The notes under the pieces are model-generated. The model was given only the letters and a program-made list of their open reading frames with translations, searched no databases and was not told the DNA's origin. Below, piece by piece: positions 33,640-44,959 of a stretch of DNA of 64,000 nucleotides. Numbering within the stretch: position 1 is the first letter of the stretch; each line of letters starts with the position of its first letter. Source of the DNA: Gari tellinella (lineage: Eukaryota > Mollusca > Bivalvia > Cardiida > Psammobiidae); contig OV277862.1 of the NCBI GenBank assembly GCA_922989275.2, positions 47,765,786 to 47,829,785 of the forward strand. The letters run 5' to 3'. A program made the position numbers and the translations under genes.

Positions 33640-33815
33640 AAAACAAACGCGTCGTCTGCTTCGTGTTTTTTTAAATTTGAAGTAAAATGACTTAAGGTAT
33701 ATTGTAATGATAATTGAACACTGTTGACCCTTATTAGACGTCACGCTATGAGTCTAATCAAGATCAAAGCTGTTTACAAAATTTCCTTTTACTCGGATTA
33801 AGTGAAGGGATAAAA
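33640..33815. mobile_element. Degenerate core-B element
   Basis: CGTCGTCTGCTTCGTG near the left and AGTGAAGGGATAAAA at the right match the family ends. The stem is TTGACCCTTATTAGACGTCA and GAGTCTAATCAAGATCAAAG with CTGTTTACAAAA. Old copy. Confidence 0.5.
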
Positions 33816-34389
33816 ACATGTTTGCTAAAAAGCACAAGGTCCCTGTAACCTCTCAAATTATTTCGCATTCTATTTAGAATCTATATAGTAGTCAAGTAAT
33901 TATGTGATAAGGTTGACATGACGATTTGCAGCCTATAGCGATGTTTCTTTAGTAAAACTGTTTAAATGATACTTTGAGAAAGAGCAGCAGACATTGGTTG
34001 AAAGCTGACCATCGGCAGTTAATGGATTATATTAGTAGATCGTGGACTACGGCACAACACCGTTCATTGTCTTAACTCAAACAGTAAAGCATTGCATATC
34101 TCAGAATTAAAATAGGTATGTGGACTGCGTACTAACAACGGGAGAAAGGAGTCCCTACATACCATTGTGAGCATGTACTGATGCCTAAATTTATATGTTA
34201 TGATTAAAGCCAACATTGTGGTGATGATTGTATTGACTGACGAACAGTTCATCATTAGAATGACACGTTCTGTAGGAACATTTATTATGTAAATAAACAA
34301 CTGATTTCTCAGCGTTACCATATTTAGTATTATATTTAATTATACATGTAGTTGATATCCGCATTGAGACTGTAGTTACATATCGACCT
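33816..34389. other. No gene seen
   Basis: A minus-strand frame (34064-34321) is unrecognised. No repeats identified. Confidence 0.4.
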
Positions 34390-35370
34390 TTCAGGTGGTT
34401 CGCGGGTCTGCTTATTCCCTGTCAGACTTCATTGAAACCTTGATTAAATTGAAATAAATACACCATATGGAGAGTAAAATATCGTTAAAATAAAAAAAAA
34501 GTACAGCACCGTTTTTTCTGACAGGACCTTTTGCCTAAAAAAGTTCCATTTTTAATAACAGGAATATTTTCTTTATACAACAATATAACTCGATAGTTTC
34601 TATACATTCAAGTAAACTGTACAGACAATATTAGATAGTGTGCAAACAAAATTATTTCATGAAATATTTTCTTGAAATATCAATGTTTAAAAGTCAAAAG
34701 CTGAAAAAGTCACCAAATTTCAAATTACAAAAAAGCTAGCTGTCTAACATACACTAATTTTAAAATCATTAGATACATATTACTTAATTCTGCCAATATG
34801 TTAACACAAACCGAGTTACCTCCCTGGAGGTCAACTTTTAAATGCCTCAGCTCTAAATTATACCATAAGTCGAACCCGTAATATTAATGGACCATTGAAT
34901 ACGGTAGCCTGTAGATCTTTGAAGACAAGTGACTGCTTAATGCATTAAAAAAGTAATGCATAAAACTCCTCAATAATCTATATACTAGCATAACGTTTGT
35001 CATGTGTTAAGTTGCCCTCTGTCATATAGGCTATAAATCCTCACAAAGTTTAGTTGTCTTTTGACTATACTTAAATCTGATAATATTCAGTATTACATGT
35101 GTGACTAAAAGCAGCATGTCCTTTGATCACTGCGTTAAGGAATGACTAGTCAATAAAATCGGACAATTTTCTTTTAAAAAAAGTTTTTAAGTCGCATGAG
35201 TTAGTCAATTACTCTACCGACTGCGTTAACAACGAATAAACTGAACCATATCAAACTTTTCTTTATGTAGATTTTATAGTATATGCAAGTGCCGAAAATG
35301 ATCATGTAAAAGTCATAAGCATTTCCGGAACTAGACATGCGGGCAACCCGTTGTCAAACCAGCTAAATTA
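34390..35370. mobile_element. Second copy of the 1-kb TTAA element
   Basis: Colinear with 26581-27650: CAGGTGGTTCGCGGGTC at the start, ACCATATGGAGAGT, CTGACAGGACCTTTTG, AATACGGTAGCCTGTAGATC, TTTCCGGAACTAGACATGCG, and CAAACCAGCTAAA at the end. TTAA is lost at both edges. The core-A-like hairpin (about 34930-35010) and tRNA-like segment (about 35190-35225) are present but more broken than in the first copy. Confidence 0.8.
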
Positions 35371-35519
35371 TGTTTTGTATATGTGTACAGCAGAATCAGT
35401 GAAAAATGTCAAATGCAACAATGAACTATGCATATTTTCGAACTTCAATATATCGACGTTTTAACTCGAACTATTCTTGATATCGACACATTAAGTTTAT
35501 TACTTTATGTGTTGTTAAG

Positions 35520-35640
35520 ACGAACACACACGTATTTCAAAGTCAAAACGTAGCCACGTTTCAACTATAACATATGGGTATGATCGACTTAAACGATTTT
35601 AAGATATCAATGATCGACAGTTACTGTATTTTGATTACTT
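35520..35640. mobile_element. Decayed relative of the 17504 TA element
   Basis: Shares ATTTCAAAGTCAAAACGTAG, CCACGTTTCAACT, GGGTATGATCGACTTAAACG and ATCGACAGTTACTGTA with the interior and right end of the element at 17504-17691. The left end is missing or lies near 35440. Confidence 0.5.
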
Positions 35641-36192
35641 CGCTGCATTGCCCCAAGTATAGACTTGTTAACAACTGGAAATATCCTTTGAAAGCTTTTT
35701 GGGTCAATTACCTAAAATCAAATCAACGCTTGTTAAACTTTATTATACACTGTGTCATTACGAAAGTTCAATGGCATCATAATATGCTAAATTTACTTTA
35801 TTGTTCGTTTATTTTTTAACTTTCAAATTCGTTAAATTACATTTTGTAATTATTTGTTGCTCCTAAGATGATTCTAATCAACTTATATCTTAAAAATTGT
35901 GTTTTTTGATTAACTGATACTAAATTCAACAGAATTAGTACATTAACTAGCATTAAGGCGCTAATCCATAGTCGTTACGACTGAAAGATGCCATAAGTAT
36001 TAAGGAAAGGATATTAACATGTATTGGAACTGCAGTCATTAAAACTGACATCATTTTTGTATTTTGTTTTAACCCGTTGGAGAAAAATAAACTGAAATGT
36101 CAATACACGTTCCCACCTAGTTTGTACACATGTGGTGAATGAAATATTTGCAAATGTCGATTGTGTTGCACACAACAGTGTTTATTATAGTA

Positions 36193-36442
36193 TACAGTGG
36201 AGAATCTGTTATTCTTTCCCGTTTAAACGCAAACTTACGCAAACGCAAGGCATTAAAACGAAGAAAAGAACAACTTTTGGACAATTCTGATAGTTTATGT
36301 TTATCTTGGTGGCAAACAGTTTGGAGCCTGACCAGACGCCGGTTTACCCGTCGTCTGATCTGGCTCCAAACTGTTTGCAATAGAAATAATAGTTTTAGCG
36401 TAAACGCGTTTATTGGGAAATAATAACGTTTTCTCCACTGTA
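36193..36442. mobile_element. TA-flanked hairpin element carrying core B
   Basis: TA at 36193-36194, then CAGTGGAGAATCTGTTATTC and TTTCCCGTTTAAACGC; inverted right end CAGTGGAGAAAACGTTATTA and TTTCCCAATAAACGC before TA at 36441-36442. 250 bp. The middle, 36312-36378, is a core-B palindrome: GCAAACAGTTTGGAGCC pairs with GGCTCCAAACTGTTTGC, with GACCAGACGCC and its partner inside. The same core lies in TTAA-flanked elements elsewhere, so core and ends have separate histories. Open frames on both strands (36117-36593 minus, 36139-36423 plus) cover the palindrome and are not genes. Confidence 0.8.
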
Positions 36443-36535
36443 TGTATGCCAAGCTCAACCTTGAAATTGCCTCGGTTTCTGATCTTATGTTTTGAGTTTG
36501 CGAAATCTTTGTTAACACAATCAATAGCCTATGCA

Positions 36536-36602
36536 TACAGTGTAGACCCTGATAAGAGGGCTCCTGTAAGGGCCCTCTGATCAGAGTATGCACTGATTGT
36601 CA
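36536..36602. repeat. Core-B hairpin, GAGGGCTCC type
   Basis: GCATACAGTGTAGACCCTGA and GAGGGCTCCTG pair with AGGGCCCTCTGATCAG and the TATGCACTGATTGTC side. The centre matches the element at 5352-5600. It lies about 95 bp from the TA-flanked element; its own ends are unclear. Confidence 0.65.
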
Positions 36603-39332
36603 ATTTAAAATGTTTTGTTAAAATCAAGCCATATATTCAAATACACATGTGTGAATTTAGTTATAATTGACATTTGAACTGTTCATTAAAGGTTTCAGGA
36701 AATACTGGAACTTTTAAGATAAGCGAGTTTCAGTTGTCGCAGCTGGACAGTACTACTACATAAATGATGATCATGATCAAATTCTGTTTCGCGTGTGGCA
36801 TCGTGTCATTTACAATGTCCTATAGTCCGTAATGCCGTGACATTGTTCATATAATACTATATAGAAAGACACTCATTGATTAAGACGATCCATTCATGCA
36901 ATGTTGTTTAAGTTATTTGGTCTGGGTATCGTGCAGACAAACCATTTACTGTTTTGTAACTATCATCTCTATCACAAATGCATCTCAGACTGAATTGCTT
37001 TACCAAGTAGCACGATTGGATAACCAACCTTATAGTGGAACCTTTTAGTGTGCATATGAATAGGTATCAATTTACTGTCTTTACGGATAGAGGCTACAGT
37101 TAATTTGTACACAGTTTGAAACATTTGAAACAACATTTCTAGCATATCACCAACATGTTAAATGTCGATCACTGGTAAAAAATTATTCGATCAAGTTTAA
37201 ATGATATTTAATGCAAACGCAATAACTAAAATGTAGAAAATGACATTTTTTGTAATATGTCAACGATTCTATTTTGTCTAGGTTTCAAATGGTTAGAAGT
37301 CTGGTCAGATTCTGGGTTTAACATTCATATTAAGTATTCCCACATAGAAGCCCTTTTGGTACCTTACAACCTAATGACTTGTCTACAAAACGTAAACACA
37401 ATGTGGGGTACGAACCAATAAAATCAGTTAAAACCCGAAAACCTATAATTATCATGCTTTTAAATCCCATTTTGTATTGATAAATATTCATTCCTAATGT
37501 AAACTGTTAAACTGTAAAAAGTTGTCGTTCAAACAAACACTACCATTACCATAATTTTATTGTACAAAATGAACGATATTGTTGGCTCATTGCAAGCCTA
37601 CCACCATTTAAAAATATTGACTGATATTTGGTTAAGATTCGATCCAGACGAGATGCTTTAAATTTGAATTTACACCGATTGTCGAACGTCTTTAAACTTA
37701 ACGATATTGCAGCAGTGAAATGGCTATACTTATAATTTCGTCTGGGGAACATAGACAAACAAGTTGTTATAAGGAGGGAATCACTGTCGGAGGATCGAAG
37801 AAGGGAAAGGAGCACTTGTACTTGATTTACTCTAATCAAACGACATATTTTCATATACGACTATTTTAAACAAAATGGGTTAATTAATCATGATATCAAG
37901 AAAGAAAATGCGAATAGAAATAATGTTATAATTATAGTCACGATGTGTTAGGCAGTGAAATGGTTAAGCAATTTCGATCGAGTGCCTGGTAACCGTAGAA
38001 ACATAATCAAACTGAGCGTTAGTGACTACCGGTAACCGTTACTTCTATGTTTACACTACGTTTACGCATACAACCATACACTTTGCTGGACGTTTTCTGA
38101 TATAAACGCCATCAAGAAACATCTTTATTTTGAACATGGATAAGCTCAACCAACTTATATACTACGTTGTGTGTATCTCTTTCAATGTTTCCCAAGTGAT
38201 TTACATGTCTGGTTTTCTTTTTCCAGTACATCATTATTCTGACATCGACTATATTTCCATTCGTGTAAACCACTTAAACCCTAGGTTTGACTTAGACCAA
38301 AGTTTAATGATTTAAGATCGAGGGTTTTTGGGTCGTTATTTCCGTGGTGTTCAAATTACATATTTCATTCAAGTTTCTTCATTGAATGGATCAGTAAAAG
38401 GTTACAAATATTGCCGGTGTCCTATTATGTTTAGTAATGAGTCGGTTACATATTACGATAAAGCGTATAGATTTGACCGGGTACGCTCTCTTACAAGTGT
38501 TTTTTAGCCTCGTTAAGACACCCATGCACCTATCATGTATCTAGTTCTAAACTGTTTAACTATATGAATAATGTTTACGTATTATAAAGTTGGCCGCTTA
38601 CTTATAATGACTGAAAGCCAAATACAGGTAAAACCCTTCTCCTGTTTTCATGCTTCGCGTTTGAGTTTGGTCTATACTCCCAAATACCGTTAAAACAGCT
38701 TGCCTTGGTCTACAGTGTTTGAAGTGCATTTGGGTAGGTTTTCTCATGGCACGGCTCTTTTGTTTTTTTCAAATTATTTTTATGTACTTGTAGCTGGGCA
38801 AGGTTGCAAAACAAATGTTAAACAGTTGAATATGAATTATTAATCATGTTACTTAGATAGATTAAAATGTTGGCAATTTCCCGGTTATTGGGGACGTCAT
38901 GTTAAACGGGAAAAAGGACCAACGTCAGATACTATTATTAGAGTCGTACATCTTGAACCGGAGTATTCATTATTGAAATTCAGATATCACATCAATGATA
39001 TGCAAGCGCACTCTTCAAATCAAATGTGATGTCAACCATTTGTTGTATATTAAGTACATATGATTACAAATACAATAAATGCATACAATTTTGTAATTCG
39101 CTGACTCCAAAAAATGATGAATGCAGTTTTGATGAACAATCTTTTTCTTGGTAAGTGCTGTTTTCATTGTCCAGAAACATATTCCAATGAACAATCTATT
39201 AAAGCGTATTAAGCATAAGATCGTTTCAAATTTGAAACCGGCCAACCTCGGGTATACAAGTCCCCCGTGCAATACATTAGCTATGGACATAAACTCTGAA
39301 TTTTGAAAACACCTGGGCGCAGTTGAATAATT
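36603..39332. other. No gene seen
   Basis: About 2.7 kb, AT-rich. Frames at 37546-37854 (minus) and 38130-38315 (plus) are unrecognised. GGCAGTGAAATGGTTAA near 37952-37968 resembles the right end of a TTAA hairpin element whose other end was not found. Confidence 0.4.
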
Positions 39333-41300
39333 ATAGTAGAGGGCATTTAGCGTCAAAAACACAAATAAAGGAACTAATTTGTACAGAAATGATTTTTGTG
39401 CCCTCATATGCTACGACATGAACCGAATAACAGAAAAAAAGTCCCAAGAAATCACACGATGCGAAATATGATTTTTGGGGTAAAATGGCTGAAATAATAG
39501 GTAAAAGCACGATTTTTTGGGATTTCCAAACTGCGATCGTAGAAATCAATATAAAAGCCCGAAATTTACAGGCTAGACAAATATTCATGTAAACTATGGA
39601 ATGGTACTTGTTAAGATATGTAAGATTTTCAAAAAACTAAGTTTTGGGGTGAAATTGTCAAAATATTAAACCAAAATCACAAATTTTGAAAAATTCAAAC
39701 AGACCGTGACATCTAAAATCAAATAAAGGAAATGGTGCACAGAATTGATTTATATGTTATAATTTGATTAAATATTTTCCAAAAACAGACAAAAAGTCTA
39801 GGAAAATCTAATAATGAAAACTATGGTTTTTTGGTAAAATGGTTGAAATAATAACTGAAATCGCTAATTTTGGGGATTTCCCTGCTGTGATCGAGGATTT
39901 CGATATAAAAGCTCCAAATCTACAGGCTAGACAACTGTTCATGTCAGCTGTGGAAAAGTACTTGTTAAGATAAATAAAATTTTCAAAAAACTGATATTTG
40001 GGGTGAAATAATCAAAATATTAAACCAAAATCACAAATTTTGAGAATTTCAAACAGACCCTGACATCAAAAAGGAAATAAAGGAAATGGTGCACAGAGTT
40101 GATTTATATGTTAATTTTTGCTTAAATATGTTCCAAATGATAGACAAAAAGTCTAGGAAAATCAAACAATGCAAACTATGTTTTTTGGGTAAAATGGTTG
40201 AAATAATAACTTAAATCGCTAATTTTGGGGATTTCCCTGCTGTGATCGAGAATATCGATATAAAAGCTCGCAATCTACAGGCTAGACAAATATTCATGTC
40301 AGTTTTGGAATGGATCTTGTTAAGATAAATAAAACTTTCAAAAAACTGATTTTTGGGGTGAAATTGTCAAAATATTAAACCAAAATCACAAATGTTATGG
40401 ATTTCAAACAGACCCTAACATCAAAAAGGAAATAAAGGAAATGGTGCACAGAGTTGATTTATATGATATTATTTGCTTAAATTTGTACCAAATAACAGAC
40501 AAAAGTCTAGGAAAATCAAACTACATGTATGCAAAATATGATTTTGGGTAAAATGGTTGAAATAATAACTTAAATCGCTAATTTTTGGGATTTCCCTTCT
40601 GTGATCGAGGATATCAATATAAAAGCTCCAAATCTACAGTATGCACACATATTCATGTCTATCATGGAATGGCTCTAGGTAGGATGAACACAACTTAAAA
40701 CAAAAGATCATTGGGGTAAAAGGGTAAAATTATTCAACCAAAATTTCATATTTTTGGGATTGTTGACAGATTTTGACATTGAAATCAAAATAAAGGAAAA
40801 TATGCACAGAATTGATTTATGTTTCAATGTGTACCAAATAACAGACAAATAATGTAGGGAAATCAAAAAATCCGAAATATGATTTTGGGTAAAATGGTTG
40901 AAATAATAACTGAAAAAGCTATTTTTTGGAATTTCCCTTCTGTGACCATGGATATCAATATAAAAACTCCAAATATCCAGGCTAGACAAAATTCATGTCT
41001 ACTTCAGAATTGTCCTTGTTAGGATAAATGAAGGTTTCAAAAAACTATTTTTCGGGGTAAAATTGTCCAAATATTAAACCAAAATCATCAATTCTTGTTT
41101 GTAAAATTATCTAGGAAAATCCAACAAAGCCAAATATAAATTTTGGGGTAAACTGATTAAAAAAATTAATGTAAATGCAAGTTTTTGGAAATTCCACACT
41201 ATGGACTTAGACGAGAATATAGAAGCTATAAATTTACAGGTAAGGTACATATTACTGTGTACTGTAGCCTTGTACTTATTAGGATGAACTAAGGTTTAAA
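39333..41300 (+). repeat. Left arm: tandem array, unit about 355 bp
   Basis: Six units. The anchor TACAGGCTAGACAAATATTC recurs with its GGCTAG (or equivalent) near 39571, 39925, 40280, 40639, 40980 and 41239, giving spacings of about 354, 355, 359, 341 and 259. Each unit also carries GGGTAAAATGGTTGAAATAA, GGATTTCCCTGCTGTGATCG and AAATGGTGCACAGA. Identity is highest in the middle units and falls toward the loop, where degenerate unit traces continue to about 41740. Open frames inside are chance products of the repeats. Confidence 0.88.
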
Positions 41301-41309
41301 AAATCTGAT

Positions 41310-41330
41310 GGGGGGGGGGGGGGGGGGGGG
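41310..41330 (+). repeat. Poly-G run of 21
   Basis: Twenty-one consecutive G at the edge where the recognisable left-arm array fades. The exact length is sensitive to sequencing error. Confidence 0.9.
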
Positions 41331-42896
41331 TTAAAAATGAAAAATGTAAATAGTTAAATGAAAACCCATATCTTTTCACTTCACTATACTGTGACCTTAG
41401 ACATGAAACTATACGTTCAAGGTCTATAACTTACACACATACACCATTTTAATGTAGCTTAGTTCAAGTGAAGATAAATCAAAGAGTTTAATTGATTAAA
41501 AGTTTTAAGTAAAAATGGTAAACTTAAATAGGGCACATTTTTAATGTATATATTATTACCTTTAATATGATTAGAAAAGCTCCAAATCCATTTGAAAGTA
41601 CATTGAGTACTATGTTACAGCAATATAACATGAATATAAAACTTAAAAATATAGTTAAGACAAATATATGAATGGAGACTTTTATAATTAAGGATAACTA
41701 CTATTTTGAATTTGTTTTGAAATTCATTACTAAGGTCAAACAACTAGGTCTGATATGTCACAGGGTGGCCGAGTCCATTTATTAGGGAGATCAGCATTTC
41801 AGATGTCCTCGTGCCAAGTTTTAAAGGAAAAGGTTCGGTTATATGTACAAACAATAAGCGAATGGGGCCCTACCGCATTACAGAGTTATCCCAATTTTCA
41901 TCACGAGTTAACTCCCCTGATAAGGAAAAGGTTGTTTCCGGTATTGAGACGGTGTCGATAACGGTCATAAACGATTTGGAAAAGAATAGATCGAATGCGG
42001 TTTATTAGTTTGATACCTATATCTATATGCAGTCGAGCTCCCGTTTATCCCTATGTATTTTAATGTATTAATTTTGTTTAATGTCAAATGCGACGGTTAT
42101 TTATTTCATCGTTTTTAGCAAACCGAAAGTAGCACTGATCATACTTTTTCTATATAACAAAGAAGCTGACTTTTAACATACTTAACAGACACGGGTTTTC
42201 ACCTCGGTAAAAGAAAGTTAACATGGATTAAAAGTAGATCCTGATCAGATGGTTACTATATAGGAACAGTCTCTATAATCAATGACTGTCCTCTCTGGTT
42301 CTTAAATGACATTATAGGTCTATAAATGCTGCCTATTACAGGTGAAAAGGGGGATATTTATTAAGACATTACCGGTATTAAACATAAACTTTGTATTATT
42401 CAGTTATTAATAATGACATGAATATTCATTAGGCAAAGGGTTAAACTGATCTTTTAAAATATGTTGAATGGTAAACAGTTTCTTCAAAAATGTATATTTT
42501 GTTTGTTCATTATATACCATCAGATTTTAGTTGACAGAAATTTCATAGAAATAGTTCAGCCTGTCATGCTCATAGCGCACATGGGTTTCACCTCTCAAGG
42601 CTTCTGCCCAGGGGCCATAAAGCGCAAAGCATCATCACAACTAACAACAGGAAGTAACCAATTAGCTAGACATCGAATTGTATACTGACCCCCACTGGGG
42701 TGCAGCTGCTGTCCCATACATGTAAGAGTCATCTCTGCTATGACAAGCCATAAAACGGAAGCTTAAGTCTTGGGTACACAGGCTGGAATCAAAACACACC
42801 AAACTATTTTTTTTTTATATAGAGGATCCACATTGTTATTCATGTGGGGAATAAATTTTAATCTCCTATACCATGCACTCCTTCATGTGCAAAAGC

Positions 42897-43153
42897 TTAA
42901 CCCATTACCCCCATCATTATGCCTTTTACTCCTTTAATGAATTCCACCTTCATAAGCAACTAAATCCTCTTCATGCACTAAGCAGTCATAATTATGAAAC
43001 ATAGGTGATATTTTATGTCGTAGTGGGTGGTGCCTTAAAGCAGGATTAAAGTAAAGCAGGGTGCACCTTAAGGCGCATTATGTTTTACTTTCAACCTGCT
43101 TTAAGAGGTGACCTATATTCAATACTTAACACGGGCTGTGGGGTAATTGGTTT
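42897..43153. mobile_element. Core-A hairpin element in foldback loop
   Basis: TTAA at 42897-42900, then CCCATTACCCCCATCATTAT; the right end is GGCTGTGGGGTAATTGGTTTA at about 43153. Palindrome 43034-43105 has arm CTTAAAGCAGGATTAAAGTA and a centre of GTGCACCTTAAGGCGCAT with mismatches. Confidence 0.75.
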
Positions 43154-43162
43154 AGGTAATGG

Positions 43163-43382
43163 GTAAACCCATTACCCGATCGCCTGTTCCTACCTGGAAA
43201 GACAGGTGTCCATTAAAGGTAGATTGAAAAGTACATGCTACTTTACTTTCAGCTTGCTTTAAGCTACCATCTGCTAGGATATTCAATGTTTTTAATGTTG
43301 CACATTCATGCTAATAAAAACTTTGAATTAGAACTCTTTCCTTCAATGGAGGCATAAACCAAAGGCGTATTTAAAGGGTTAA
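43163..43382. mobile_element. Core-A hairpin element, adjacent copy
   Basis: Starts about ten bases after the previous element with TAAACCCATTACCCGATCGC and ends with TTAA at 43379-43382. The stem is shortened: AAAGGTAGATTGAAAAGTA against TACTTTCAGCTTGCTTTAAG (43213-43264), with the centre deleted. Two family members side by side suggest insertion at or near the end of an older copy. Confidence 0.75.
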
Positions 43383-43885
43383 TAGGAAATACATACCGTT
43401 TTCACAACATAAATACTTTAGAACCCCTCTCCTATCATTAAATGTGTACTCTATTGAAAACTCAATGTTGAAAGTAAAGCATGTATTCCATCGTTTTAGT
43501 AGATTAAAACTTTATTTCTGTTGATCTTTTACCAGTTCACTAATTATAATAGGCTTAAAACACTATCATTTATAAAAAGTTTGGAACCAGATAAGATGCA
43601 GCATATATACTAACAGGCTGATCAGGGGTAGAACTGTTTCACACTCATATATGTTTTAAGTCAAAATTGATATCATGTTCTAAACTTTTATCAAGAAAGT
43701 AGGCAGTATTTTTTTAAAAATATTAACCCTTATCCTGCTATTAGCATAATTGATCATTCCTACGGTATTGTTCCTTATTTAATCAGCTAAAGTAATAAAT
43801 TAAATGATAGGTATTCATAGCGGGTAGGGTTTATGGTTGATTAACAGCAACCAGAATGTGCTATGACACATCCATGTAACGGGGT

Positions 43886-44060
43886 TTAACCCTTTACCCA
43901 ATAGATGGTATTAGTTTTGAAGATAGGTGACCCCTTAAGGCAGGTTAAGGTATCTTCTGCTGGGAGGAATAACATATTTATTGAGGTGCAGATTGATGAC
44001 TTATTTTAATAAACATATGAATAAATGATATGCATAGAACGGTATATCTATGGAAGTTTT
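43886..44060. mobile_element. Core-A element, core deleted
   Basis: TTAACCCTTTACCCAATAGA at 43886, GAAGATAGGTGACCCCTTAA and GCAGGTTAAGGTATCTTCTG CTGGGAGGA show that nearly the whole palindrome is gone. The right end is not clear. Confidence 0.6.
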
Positions 44061-44959
44061 TGTAAGTTTTATTGTAGGTAAAGTAAATGCATGTCTTAAT
44101 TCTATTTTTGAACAATATGAGAGATTGCGCTTTCAATAATGTATAGCCAGGTTCTACTGTATATAATATAAGCTCTACACTAACACTATGTGTACTTCAC
44201 TATTGAACCGGAAACAACCGCTCATTCAGGGGGCGCTACTCTTATCACACTTTCCATGCGGGGTAACTCTGTATATCGGTAGGGCCCCATTAGTTATTGG
44301 AAAAAATAACGTAGGCTTGACACAGTCCTTTCAAATGAGACCTGCAACTAGTTTATCCAAAATTACACATAACAAGCTCAAAAATATATGATAGTGATTT
44401 GGAAAAATACACCCCCTCCACCAATAAAAGAAATCAAAACATAAACGAACAATTTTCGGCATTGTTGGATTTTCTGCACGATACTGGTTGGTTCTGGTGT
44501 TGGTTGGAAACAAATAGACATGAGCTATCCTGTACTTAGAGCTGTAATAATGGAATCTGACAACTGTGTGAAATATCAGCAAATCATAGTATACGCACAT
44601 TGGGCATACATCGTAATTAATGTAATTAATTGATCTAACAGTGCTTGCTATATATACATGTATATGAAATAACTGATAGTATATACATCACCAGGTCAAT
44701 AACAGTCAATATTCTTTTTGTGGTGCTTATTGTCTACTACCAGTGCACACTCTGATTTGACAAGTGGCATTTTAAATGCTGCTTCTAATCTAGTACATTG
44801 GTTTAATTATCAAAATGCTGTCATTTAACCCTTATTGTGTGTGAAACGAATATAGGTTGTTACTTAACCCTAATTGTATGCGGAACGAGAATATATATCA
44901 TTGGCAAATAGTGAGGACCCAAATCAGAGTGATTATAGCCTACAGTACAAAGTATATTG

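Noticed and set aside
36117..36593. 158-codon minus-strand frame, the longest apart from transposon remains
   Set aside because: Covers two hairpin repeats; long frames on both strands are expected across a palindrome.
39015..39588. Overlapping minus-strand frames of 130 and 85 codons
   Set aside because: They overlap the outer repeat of the foldback arm; similar frames recur in other repeat units and shift with each unit.
41755..42008. Coding exon in the foldback interior
   Set aside because: Two frames overlap with no family match, and part (41861-41950) is an inverted copy of 44200-44291, so it is element sequence.
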